Below, in pieces: positions 16,350 through 23,492 of a DNA stretch of 44,005 nt. A model generated the notes under the pieces. It worked only from the letters and a program-made list of their open reading frames with translations. It had not been told where the DNA came from and searched no databases. Source of the stretch: Eggerthellaceae bacterium (lineage in GTDB: Bacteria; Actinomycetota; Coriobacteriia; Coriobacteriales; Eggerthellaceae); the NCBI GenBank assembly GCA_017434045.1, contig JAFRGA010000052.1, positions 1 through 44,005 on the forward strand, given 5' to 3'. Every line of letters begins with the position of its first letter. Position 1 is the first letter of the stretch. Position numbers and translations under genes: made by a program.

Positions 16350-16907
16350 TCAGAAGAGATCGCGCGCTTCCTCGGAGTCCTCATCTGTCCGATTGGAGCG
16401 CGCTGTGCCCGTAACGGACCGATACGCCTCGCGGGTGAAGCCCATCATGCTGCATGCTTCAGCTTCCACATCCGTACCGTCTTCTTTTACAAGCTGGGTT
16501 TCCAGATGGCCGTGCGCGGCAATCGCCATCGGAACGATGTCGTCTACAACGTCGAACGCCCAGTGAAGAGCCGCGACGTTCACGAGCTCGCCTGCGACGC
16601 GGATGAGCACGGTCTCGTCATCGACGGTCATACGCCGGAGCCTTTTCACGTCTTCGTCGTCGGCGATAAGGAAGCTCCACCCGTCGCGCCGTCGCGCGAC
16701 GGGCAGCCCTTTGGGGCCGACGGTGTCTCGGTATCGCTCGGTCGTCTCGTGGTAGAACGACGAGAGCCATATCCGCCCGCTTTTGTAGTCGTTCAGGTCG
16801 ATTTCGTAGTTGGTGAGAAGGTTGCCGTGTTGCGGCAGGCTCTCGGTCATGTGGTCCGTGTCGAAGACTATGATGCTGCCGTCATCGTAGTAGGTCTTGA
16901 CGATCAC
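16350..16907 (-). CDS. Small protein coupled to the relaxase, function unknown
   Basis: This 185-residue cytoplasmic protein starts at an ATG overlapping the relaxase stop (ATGA), so the two are translated together. It is beta-rich at the start (MIVKTYYDDGSIIVFD) with helical segments later and an acidic, Arg-containing C-terminal tail. I recognise no domain. The tight coupling suggests a role in DNA processing, regulation of mobilisation or entry into the recipient, but none is shown by the sequence. Confidence 0.75.
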   Translation of the reverse strand: MIVKTYYDDGSIIVFDTDHMTESLPQHGNLLTNYEIDLNDYKSGRIWLSSFYHETTERYRDTVGPKGLPVARRRDGWSFLIADDEDVKRLRRMTVDDETVLIRVAGELVNVAALHWAFDVVDDIVPMAIAAHGHLETQLVKEDGTDVEAEACSMMGFTREAYRSVTGTARSNRTDEDSEEARDLF

Positions 16908-18178
16908 CTGGCATCGCCTCTCTCGCGGCTGCTTCTTTCCGATTCGCCTCGGAACTGGTCATCACGTTGCCTGCTGGCCTGGCGCTGCCTGTCGGCGAGG
17001 CTGCGGGTCCCGCGGCGGGAGTCGTCCTTGCGCCGGCTGGCGGGCACGGATGCGGAAGGCGCCGACCTGCGCTCGGGAAGGATCCCAGATTCGGCGATGT
17101 AGGCGATCAGTTCTTCGTGTTCGCTTTCGTCGGGGTCCGTCCACGCCTTCCGCTCGGGGCTTCGCTCGGCAAGCCTCTTCAAGTCGCCCATGTCCTCAAT
17201 TCTGTTCGCCTCGATGACCGAAAGGGCCCGAGATAGGCGGTTGAGCCCGTCTAGGTCGCCGACTTCGAGCGCCGACTTCGCGATGCGCGCAATCTCGCGC
17301 TCGCTCGCATCGGGAAGGTGCCCGGCGCCGTTGAGCTCGAACGCGGAGAGCAGCCTCTCCCTGCCGTAAGCTAGCCCGAGCTTCTCGCCTGAGATGCGCC
17401 TCGTCGGATGGTCGGCGAGACTGTAGACCCAGTCGCGGCGTGCTGCTTTCGGGGAGTTGCCCGTGACGGCGATCCCCATGGCGGCAAGCGCGCCTCTGAA
17501 CTCGGCCTCGCTGCGCGCGACCGTGCGCGCTATGCGCACCCTCGCTCGGATGTCGGCCGTCCAGGAGTACTCGCCCTTGGCGATTAACGCGGCCTCGGCG
17601 CTGCGGACGTACTCGCGCTGGAGGGATTTCGGACGGTGCAGGAATTGCTTCTCGGTCCGCCCGGTCGCGCTCGAAGGTCCTGAGAGACCGGGGAAATGAT
17701 TCATCCTTCGCTCGTTTGCCATCCTCTGCAGGGAGTGGTTGAGCCCCGTCGGGTCGGGATCCTGCAGCCTGCGGCCTGTGGCCAGGTTCGTGTTGTTCAC
17801 GACGACGTGGGCGTGCGGGATGCCGCGTTCGTTGTCATCGTGGTAGACGATGGCGACCTCGTAGTCGCCGAAGTGCTCACGCGCCCAAGATGTCGCGAGG
17901 TCTTGGAGCGCTTCCAGGTCGATGCCGTCCTCGGGGTCGGGCGAGATGATGTAGTGCTTGTACGTGCGCACGCGCTTTGCGCGCCAAGGGATGTCGTTTC
18001 CGGACTCTTGGCGCGTGCGGTCCATCACAGAAGCCCAATCGAACGCCAACCGCTCCGACTTCTCGGCCGGGGCGTCGATGTTGACGAAGTCGACCGCGAG
18101 CGCGCGGTTCTTCTTCTCCAGGTAGCGCATGGCGGGCTTGACGGAGGTATGGCCGGATATGGGTTTCAGGACGGGCAT
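16904..18178 (-). CDS. HUH relaxase (MobA/VirD2-like mobilisation nuclease)
   Basis: This enzyme nicks the element at oriT and stays covalently bound to the 5' end for transfer. The N-terminal part has TSVKPAMRYLEKK (candidate Tyr19) and the metal-binding His motif YHDDNERGIPHAHVVVNN (His113, His122, His124), with YKHYIISP before it. The C-terminal half is charged and Arg-rich. At 424 residues it has normal size for a Firmicute/actinobacterial MobA-type relaxase. I chose ATG 18178, with GAGG 6 nt upstream; a GTG at 18190 overlapping the mobC stop would add four residues. It forms an operon with mobC and the 185-residue gene. Confidence 0.9.
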   Translation of the reverse strand: MPVLKPISGHTSVKPAMRYLEKKNRALAVDFVNIDAPAEKSERLAFDWASVMDRTRQESGNDIPWRAKRVRTYKHYIISPDPEDGIDLEALQDLATSWAREHFGDYEVAIVYHDDNERGIPHAHVVVNNTNLATGRRLQDPDPTGLNHSLQRMANERRMNHFPGLSGPSSATGRTEKQFLHRPKSLQREYVRSAEAALIAKGEYSWTADIRARVRIARTVARSEAEFRGALAAMGIAVTGNSPKAARRDWVYSLADHPTRRISGEKLGLAYGRERLLSAFELNGAGHLPDASEREIARIAKSALEVGDLDGLNRLSRALSVIEANRIEDMGDLKRLAERSPERKAWTDPDESEHEELIAYIAESGILPERRSAPSASVPASRRKDDSRRGTRSLADRQRQASRQRDDQFRGESERSSRERGDAR

Positions 18179-18186
18179 CGGATGCC

Positions 18187-18681
18187 TCACATGAAAGCCC
18201 GCGGATGAGCCGAGATTTCGGTGATCTCTGAGCGCAGGGATTCGACTCCGCTGTTCATGGTTTCAAGCTTCAAGCCGGCCTTTCCGAGCTCCTCGAGGAC
18301 GTCGTCGGAGTCCATCTCGTTGAGGCGGAGGTAGTAGGCAATCGCGTTGAGTGCATGCACGGCCTGGTTGTAGTGGTGGCCCCAGCGGCGCAGCTCGCGC
18401 CTGATCCCCACAGCGGTGCCGCGGTCGACCACGATGAGCGAAGCGCCGCCTTGCTGCACAGTTGGGGCGGGAAGCTGCAAGAGGACGCGAACGCAATCCG
18501 AGAGCGTCATGCCGAGGCTGTTGGCGAGGTGCCGGGCGCGCTCGAGCTCGTCCTGGGACATGCGGACATGGAGCTGCTTGGCGTGCTTCTCCAAGATGGC
18601 GTTCCTCCGTATCGCAGCCCGGCCAGTTTTTGATTTTGAAGCGGCTGGGCCAATCTTGTTCGCTTTAGGGGCGCGGGGCAT
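18187..18681 (-). CDS. MobC-like relaxosome accessory protein
   Basis: This 164-residue protein would bind oriT and help the relaxase. The N-terminus is basic; the middle has a ribbon-helix-helix-like segment (KQLHVRMSQDELERARHLAN, then GMTLSDCVRVLL). The C-terminal part has RRWGHHYNQAVHALNAIAYYL, the MobC signature with NQ and N. I chose the ATG at 18681, since the longer open frame crosses a palindrome and lacks a good ribosome site; the ATG at 18744 is possible. It overlaps or abuts the relaxase start, as usual for mobC-relaxase pairs. Confidence 0.82.
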   Translation of the reverse strand: MPRAPKANKIGPAASKSKTGRAAIRRNAILEKHAKQLHVRMSQDELERARHLANSLGMTLSDCVRVLLQLPAPTVQQGGASLIVVDRGTAVGIRRELRRWGHHYNQAVHALNAIAYYLRLNEMDSDDVLEELGKAGLKLETMNSGVESLRSEITEISAHPRAFM

Positions 18682-18724
18682 CCCCCGCACAAGCTTAGCG
18701 GGGCGCGCGGTGGAACGGGACGAA

Positions 18725-18743
18725 TGTTCCCAAAACAGGAACA
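18725..18743. promoter_or_regulatory. Inverted repeat before mobC, candidate operator
   Basis: TGTTCC-N7-GGAACA is a perfect 6-bp inverted repeat 44-62 nt upstream of the mobC start. It is spaced like a dimeric regulator site and could bind MobC itself or an element repressor. Confidence 0.4.
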
Positions 18744-18791
18744 TGGAAATTCGGGATTTCATAACCGGTTTGCTCCGCGCATCCGCTGAAG

Positions 18792-18904
18792 CTTGCATCC
18801 CTCGGCGGTACCGAGGCAAGTGCTGCTCCGAGTACTGTGTACACGGAGTAGGCGACTTGCTGCCAGGGCCTGCTACCAGGGCTTGTCAGTATATGGCAAG
18901 TCGC
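18792..18904. other. Candidate oriT: clustered inverted and direct repeats
   Basis: Three inverted repeats lie in about 110 nt behind the mobC promoter. CCTCGG (18800-18805) pairs with CCGAGG (18811-18816). CTCCGAGTAC (18826-18835) pairs with GTACACGGAG (18839-18848) with one mismatch. GCGACTTGC (18852-18860) pairs with GCAAGTCGC (18896-18904). The last encloses a 13-nt direct repeat CTGCCAGGGC/CTACCAGGGC. Such clusters next to mobC and relaxase genes are typical of transfer origins. The nic site is not identified. Confidence 0.5.
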
Positions 18905-19724
18905 TGTAACCCCTTCTTCGGCAAGCTCTTACAAGCAGCGTTAATGGCGCCCGAAAAACCATGTTGAACCACTCGGCCGATCCAAATCTTTTGATGAAAG
19001 CGGGGCTTGCGGCGTAGTAAGCGCGGATGAATAGGCGCCCGATTGCTGTTTTTGCGAGACGATAATCACGGAATCTTCTCAGTGTCCAAACCTCGGGGCA
19101 ATCGTAGGAGCCGTATACCGCTGTCGCAAGATAGCACCCTCCCGAACTGGCCTTGGCCTGTCCTGTTTGCCGTTTTTCAGGCGAAATTTTCCGCATGTCC
19201 GGTATAGGCGCCGAGCTGGCCCACATTTTGGCAATCATCTGTCGAGTGGCGGCCCCGTCTAACGGTGAGGCCTCGAACAATGCGGATATCGCGAGATTTA
19301 TCTTGTCGAGAAGGATACTGTCAGGGATATTAAGGCTATCCAGTCTGGTCTTTGAGTACATCGCATGCAATAGCCCCCTTAGCCAGAATTCGTCGTCTGG
19401 ATGCTCGGACCACCTGGTCATTACTCCAGAATCAAAACTGCAGGTGGTATCGTAGAGACGTGGCATGCTCCCGAAGCGGGTTGAATTCTCATCCACGTTC
19501 GCAATCATACACGCTGCTTTCCACAGGTATATGCCAGCGGCTTCATACGCATCCGCTTCTGACGTTGTCACGCCCATGACGGTAACCGTCCTAGGCGCGT
19601 ACTTCGAACCGTCGGCCAACTTCAGCCGACCTTCGCATAGTTCTTGGTAAATCATGCAGCAAAGAACGCCATGCAAAAGCTCGGCGTACGTTCCGAAGTA
19701 TCGTTCGTCAGACAAGTCATACAT
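18873..19724 (-). CDS. CFI-box-CTERM protein
   Basis: This 283-residue protein ends with a CFI-box C-terminal region: GGCYLATAVYGSYDCPEV, then LRRFRDYRLAKTAIGRLFIR and YYAASPAFIKRFG. That module recurs at the C-terminus of many unrelated bacterial proteins and probably directs membrane association or processing. The N-terminal 180 residues are helical and of no known family. Its GC content is lower than in the mobilisation genes. The stop codon lies inside the loop of the largest candidate oriT inverted repeat, so transfer or insertion events at that site would affect its 3' end. Confidence 0.8.
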   Translation of the reverse strand: MYDLSDERYFGTYAELLHGVLCCMIYQELCEGRLKLADGSKYAPRTVTVMGVTTSEADAYEAAGIYLWKAACMIANVDENSTRFGSMPRLYDTTCSFDSGVMTRWSEHPDDEFWLRGLLHAMYSKTRLDSLNIPDSILLDKINLAISALFEASPLDGAATRQMIAKMWASSAPIPDMRKISPEKRQTGQAKASSGGCYLATAVYGSYDCPEVWTLRRFRDYRLAKTAIGRLFIRAYYAASPAFIKRFGSAEWFNMVFRAPLTLLVRACRRRGYSDLPYTDKPW

Positions 19725-19806
19725 GAGCTAGGCCCTTAACTCCTACTGTTAACGCTATATTGGCTGTTCTTGCATTTTTAGGCAAGCATGATCCGGCTTG
19801 CTTATA

Positions 19807-19834
19807 TTGAAACATTTCCTAGTTGGATTATAAT
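19807..19834 (+). promoter_or_regulatory. Sigma70-type promoter of the XRE regulator gene
   Basis: TTGAAA (19807-19812), a 16-nt spacer and TATAAT (19829-19834) form a near-consensus promoter 48 nt before the regulator ATG. A 20-bp palindrome begins 4 nt after the -10 box, over the expected transcription start. Confidence 0.75.
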
Positions 19835-19838
19835 AATG

Positions 19839-19858
19839 TCATGTCAATATTGACATGA
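19839..19858. promoter_or_regulatory. 20-bp perfect palindrome, probable XRE operator
   Basis: TCATGTCAAT/ATTGACATGA is a perfect palindrome placed over the start point of the promoter at 19807-19834. A dimeric HTH_XRE repressor encoded 24 nt downstream would be expected to bind here and repress itself. Confidence 0.75.
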
Positions 19859-19881
19859 TTTTCTGTGAGGAGTGTTGACTT

Positions 19882-20298
19882 ATGAGCTGGTTGGCGAAGG
19901 CAAGAAACCTGAATGGCGTCACTGCGAAAGAGCTGTCCAAAGCCGTGGGGCTTTCGCTGAACTATATTCAGCAGATCGAAAGCGGAAGGCGGACGATGTC
20001 CGCAGCTGCGCTAGCTAGAGTTTATCAGTACCTGGGTTACGACGAGCGCGAACTGCCTCTGGATAGCATGCCGCTGATGGAAAAGCTCGGGGAGCTCGAA
20101 AGAAGGCTCGGCGAGGAAGCGTTTTGCCTTTGCAGGGTCAATAACAGCAGCAGAATCGGTTACATTACTGATGTCGTGGAAGCTTCAGAATCGGACTTGA
20201 AGAATCCGCCAGACTCATACGAGCCAATCAGGATTCGCTACGCGAGAAACAACCTGGAGGCGCAGATGATTCTGTTCGAAAAGCCCTACGATGATTAG
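19882..20298 (+). CDS. XRE-family HTH transcriptional regulator
   Basis: This 138-residue protein has an N-terminal HTH_3 domain: KARNLNGVTAKELSKAVGLS, then LNYIQQIESGRRTMSAAAL and YQYLGYDE (about residues 6-60). The C-terminal 75 residues are acidic and probably serve dimerisation or sensing; they match no family I know. GTGAGGAG lies 9 nt before the ATG. A strong promoter and a 20-bp palindrome lie directly upstream, indicating autorepression. Its targets could include the divergent CFI-box gene, but only its own operator is clear. Confidence 0.85.
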   Translation: MSWLAKARNLNGVTAKELSKAVGLSLNYIQQIESGRRTMSAAALARVYQYLGYDERELPLDSMPLMEKLGELERRLGEEAFCLCRVNNSSRIGYITDVVEASESDLKNPPDSYEPIRIRYARNNLEAQMILFEKPYDD

Positions 20299-20360
20299 TC
20301 AAATAAGGGAGTGCGGCGAAGCACCCCCCTATAAGCTAAATGATTAGTTCATTACGTTTG

Positions 20361-20834
20361 TTAGCATCCTTTTTTAAGCTGCTCTATTTGTTGCTGCAAA
20401 TCTCTTTGTCTGCTAGGCAAGAAGGAACTGCTACCTAGGTCACCAATTTCTTTCCGAATCTTATCTAACTCAGCTTCTGTCTCAATTGCTTGCGGTATCA
20501 GTTTTACCGTGCGTGGTAGCGAATTAGAAATTGACGACAGTATTCTGTTGTGATCAACACCAGAATGAAGCCCGTAATAAGGCCTGAATATTGAGTGTAT
20601 GCACTTTGTATAGTCGTTGTGGCATTTTAAGACAGCATCATCGCCATACTTGCGCCTTATATTCTCTAAATCTTCGTCGAGAGCTTTACTAATCTTTTCA
20701 TTAATGCTTTCTTTATCGGCGTTTAATTTGTCTCGCCTACTATGGATAGAGTCAATTTTGCTTGTGACGATACGTAATTCATTTTCAAGACGCTCTATCT
20801 CTTTTTGTTTGCGTCTATTATCAAAGAAACCCAT
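20361..20834 (-). CDS. Coiled-coil protein of unknown function
   Basis: This 157-residue protein is mostly helical. A long coiled coil covers about residues 5-65 (KQKEIERLENELRIVTSKID and on) and a second charged helix lies near the C-terminus. There is no signal peptide. The gene is AT-rich compared with the conjugation genes, suggesting separate origin. AAGGAG lies 5 nt before the chosen ATG; a second ATG directly upstream is too close to it. It converges with the XRE gene. I recognise no family. Confidence 0.7.
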   Translation of the reverse strand: MGFFDNRRKQKEIERLENELRIVTSKIDSIHSRRDKLNADKESINEKISKALDEDLENIRRKYGDDAVLKCHNDYTKCIHSIFRPYYGLHSGVDHNRILSSISNSLPRTVKLIPQAIETEAELDKIRKEIGDLGSSSFLPSRQRDLQQQIEQLKKGC

Positions 20835-21597
20835 CATTACTCCTTATGAGCTGACCATATCTAGATTATTAGACTCTTGGTAGGCAATCGGTTCATTTCT
20901 TTTCTTCTAACTGGCGCTTCTGCTTTAATAACTGAAGACGCACGTAAGCTAATTCCTTCAAGCGATGTGACCATCACGTTTTCCGCGCACAAACACACGT
21001 CTATTAAGTCCGATTATACTATGAAAGATTTGAGGGCTACACCTTGTTTTGGTAGCTCAGCAGCTGCCATTATGCAGGTCAAATGCACAATTTTGAGACA
21101 TCACTGTACTTATCAGATAGGATGTACCTTGATTTGCTGGTTGCATGCAGTTGCGCTGTTCCCGTAAGTCAAGCTCGAATTCCTGATTGTTGCACGAATA
21201 CGTAAACGGGGCACAAGCCTTGATTGATTGAATCAAGGCTCCGAATTGCTATTGAAAAGGCAATTGCATTTAGCGCACAATCTGGCAGCTACGAATAACG
21301 GCCGTTTATCGTAGGTTTTCACACGCTAACAAAACCTCAGTTCGTTGAATATTGCAGTTTTGCTGGGACACCATTCGGGAGTGCAGAAATGCCGCAATAA
21401 TTAATCTCGAGCTATCATATTTTGTTGCGCCCCCTGTTGATAAGTCCTTCTATGTTCGTTGCCTAGTTGCTTCAAATCCCAGTATTATGGTTTAGCCAGC
21501 AACTTTCGACCCTTGTTAAACCGATAGCTTTCGAATTGAGAATCAGAAGAACGCGTACTTTCTCAGGTCTACCTAAAAGCCCAGGAGGTTTGATCTT
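20835..21597. other. AT-rich stretch without a supported gene
   Basis: About 760 nt between diverging genes. A 96-residue frame at 20877-21167 lacks a ribosome site and has Ile/Leu/Cys-rich composition without a domain pattern. I see no tRNA, long repeat or inverted repeat. It may hold promoters of both flanking genes or be debris from past insertions. Confidence 0.5.
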
Positions 21598-22095
21598 ATG
21601 GCCAAAACAATCGACTACTCATCGGCGCGGAAAGAAATGGCAAGGCTGTATCGAATGTCGATAATCAAGCAAAAGAAAGCCGCTCAAGAAGCACTTAATC
21701 ATCTTGTTGGCTTACTGAACAATTACTCTGAGCTCGTCGAAATGTATATTGCCGATCCCTTTGTTGCGAAAGACTCCGCGGCTTTGTCCGAGTCCCCCTT
21801 GTTCAAGAAGAGTATGGAGACTTCGCTTTCATACAATCTGTTTAAGGAGTCGGTTGCGAAAGCCAAGGACGAAACCGGCTGTTCTAAACAGCACGTCATT
21901 GAATGGGCTGTCTGCGCAATCAAACAAAACGAAGACCTATCTGCTTCCGTTAAAGAGCTCCTCGAAGAAGGCGACAACTGGATAATACGTCGAGTTACTG
22001 AAGCTGGCTTGAGCATTAGCGAGCTGCCCCCCATTGTCTTAAGGCTAAGCAAATATGACATGGATCGGGCTTGCGGGCTTAAAGCGTCGAAATAG
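21598..22095 (+). CDS. Helical protein of unknown function
   Basis: This 165-residue cytoplasmic protein has AGGAGG 9 nt before its ATG. It looks all-helical with a charged N-terminus (YSSARKEMARLYRMS), a middle part with SLSYNLFKESVAKAKDE and a C-terminal PPIVLRLSKYDMD. No family is recognised. Codon use is more AT-rich than in the conjugation and defence operons. It lies 50 nt before a small membrane protein on the same strand and may be co-transcribed with it. Confidence 0.7.
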   Translation: MAKTIDYSSARKEMARLYRMSIIKQKKAAQEALNHLVGLLNNYSELVEMYIADPFVAKDSAALSESPLFKKSMETSLSYNLFKESVAKAKDETGCSKQHVIEWAVCAIKQNEDLSASVKELLEEGDNWIIRRVTEAGLSISELPPIVLRLSKYDMDRACGLKASK

Positions 22096-22145
22096 CCAAT
22101 TAAATAACTGGCATTTACGTTTACGACAAGCGACGGAGATGCACT

Positions 22146-22682
22146 ATGCGTGACTGGTATATGGAAAACGGCGATCGCACCTGGGTAAATCCCGATGCGG
22201 ATATCGCATATGACACGGATAATGATGCATGGGTCCCGCTTGGCTCATCAGAGGGGTCAACGCCTTATTGGTGGCGCTTCTACGATAAAGGCGAGGGTTC
22301 GTACTCAAGTGAAGAAAAGAAAGAGGAATCCGAGGAGCAGAAAAAGAGAGCCCAAAGAAGAAAAGCAGCCCAAGAGCGCTTAGAGACGATTGAAGCGCGC
22401 ATACCGGAACTAGAAAGCAAGGCTAATGCTACGAGCTTCTTCGGCATGGGCCTTGTCGTTGGAGTTCCTCTGTTAATACTCTTGGTCGTCGCCGCTTATT
22501 CTAGCTCCGGCGGCGATCTCTCAAATGTTGCAAGCGTCTTCTATTTCTGGCTATTCGTAATAGGCGCCGTTGTTCTAGCATCAATCATTGGCGTTGCACA
22601 TGCCAGTTCGTGCGATTCTAATGCCAAAGCGCTTAAAGTTGAGGCGCAAGAACTGAAGAAAGAGCTTGGCATAAGGCGTTGA
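22146..22682 (+). CDS. Two-helix membrane protein with a polar N-terminus
   Basis: This 178-residue protein starts with a Trp/Asp-rich soluble part (DWYMENGDRTWVNPDAD), then a Lys/Glu coiled-coil helix (about residues 55-90), two membrane helices (about 98-120 and 130-155) and a short charged helical tail (KALKVEAQELKKEL). CGGAG lies about 6 nt before the ATG. I do not recognise the family. It may act with the preceding gene. Confidence 0.7.
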   Translation: MRDWYMENGDRTWVNPDADIAYDTDNDAWVPLGSSEGSTPYWWRFYDKGEGSYSSEEKKEESEEQKKRAQRRKAAQERLETIEARIPELESKANATSFFGMGLVVGVPLLILLVVAAYSSSGGDLSNVASVFYFWLFVIGAVVLASIIGVAHASSCDSNAKALKVEAQELKKELGIRR

Positions 22683-23053
22683 TGCTTCCCATAGGCAGCC
22701 AGACCAATCTTCTTAGACCCAATCTCTTGTTTGCGTAATGCGCCCCTTTGGCAACCATCAATTCGCTTGTATTCGAAGGGCGATCAACTATGCACGGCAC
22801 TGTGCCGGCTTTGGTTAACAACCCGTCCGACAAAAATATCATCCATTGAAACAAGTTGGTAGTAGATGGCAAGCATTCCGCAAGCAAGCGCATGATCTCA
22901 CTGCGCGATTCGATACCATATTTGCAAGCAGAACTACAACAAACAGCTGTTTGCCGTAATGGGGAAAGTCGCAGGTACGGCGTTTCGGAAACCTGTCATG
23001 AAAATCGCCAGACGAATTGACGCGCATTCGACGAGATGCGAGCAATCAGCTGA

Positions 23054-23293
23054 GTGGTCGCTGTGCGAACGCTCGCGGCGCTGGGGCGTCGCTGCCGGCG
23101 CGGCAGGACCGCGGCGCAGACCGCGGGCCTTATCGTCAAGCAGGTCGGGACGAACCCGCACAAGACGACCTGGAGAAACTACACGAGGACCCCGTACCCG
23201 TTCTACGAATACTGGGTCAAGCAGGCGAAATGGGATTCCAGGGCCCGAGCGGCGCTGCCGCTGGCCATGGGCGCCGTATCCAAAGCGGGTTAA
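23054..23293 (+). pseudogene. 3' fragment of a high-GC gene
   Basis: From about 23097 this frame has nearly all codons ending in G or C and reads KTTWRNYTRTPYPFYEYWV, then AKWDSRARAALPLAMG, to a TAA at 23291. That is coding-like, unlike its surroundings. No proper start is present and the frame upstream is not coding-like, so this looks like the tail of a gene whose front was lost. A short hairpin follows the stop. I do not recognise the parent gene. Confidence 0.45.
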
Positions 23294-23316
23294 CATGTCT
23301 CGATTGCGGGACATGT
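23293..23316 (+). terminator. Short hairpin after the gene fragment
   Basis: ACATGTC (23293-23299) pairs with GACATGT (23310-23316), overlapping the fragment's stop codon and followed within 10 nt by TTTTCGTTT. It may be the old terminator of the lost gene. Confidence 0.35.
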
Positions 23317-23492
23317 AGCAATCTTTTCGTTTGATAAGGTCGAAGCGTATGATTAGTTGCTTCATTATCGGGGCAGGAGAAGCTGTAGCGCAGTAGAATG
23401 CCAATGATTGATTGTTTGTCGCTGCAATCGACGACGAAGGCTTACAGTTAGGATTGTTTATCGGATAAAACCTAGGCTGAGTGGCGGTGAGA

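Larger units (their letters stand above)
22683..23492. other. Degenerate spacer before the defence operon
   Basis: About 800 nt with a sharp composition change: AT-rich at the start, strongly GC-rich near 23050-23290, AT-rich again after that. It contains a gene fragment (23054-23293), a short hairpin and presumably the promoter of the DISARM-like operon. A minus-strand frame at 22633-22893 without a ribosome site is not supported. Confidence 0.5.

Noticed and set aside
18873..20298. CFI-box gene and XRE gene as a toxin-antitoxin pair
   Set aside because: They diverge and are not co-transcribed, and the CFI-box protein shows no toxin motif.
20877..21167. 96-residue + frame in the AT-rich spacer
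   Set aside because: No ribosome site and no coding-like codon pattern.
22633..22893. 86-residue minus-strand frame that vaguely resembles a transposase end
   Set aside because: It overlaps the end of a supported gene, lacks a ribosome site and shows no catalytic motif.
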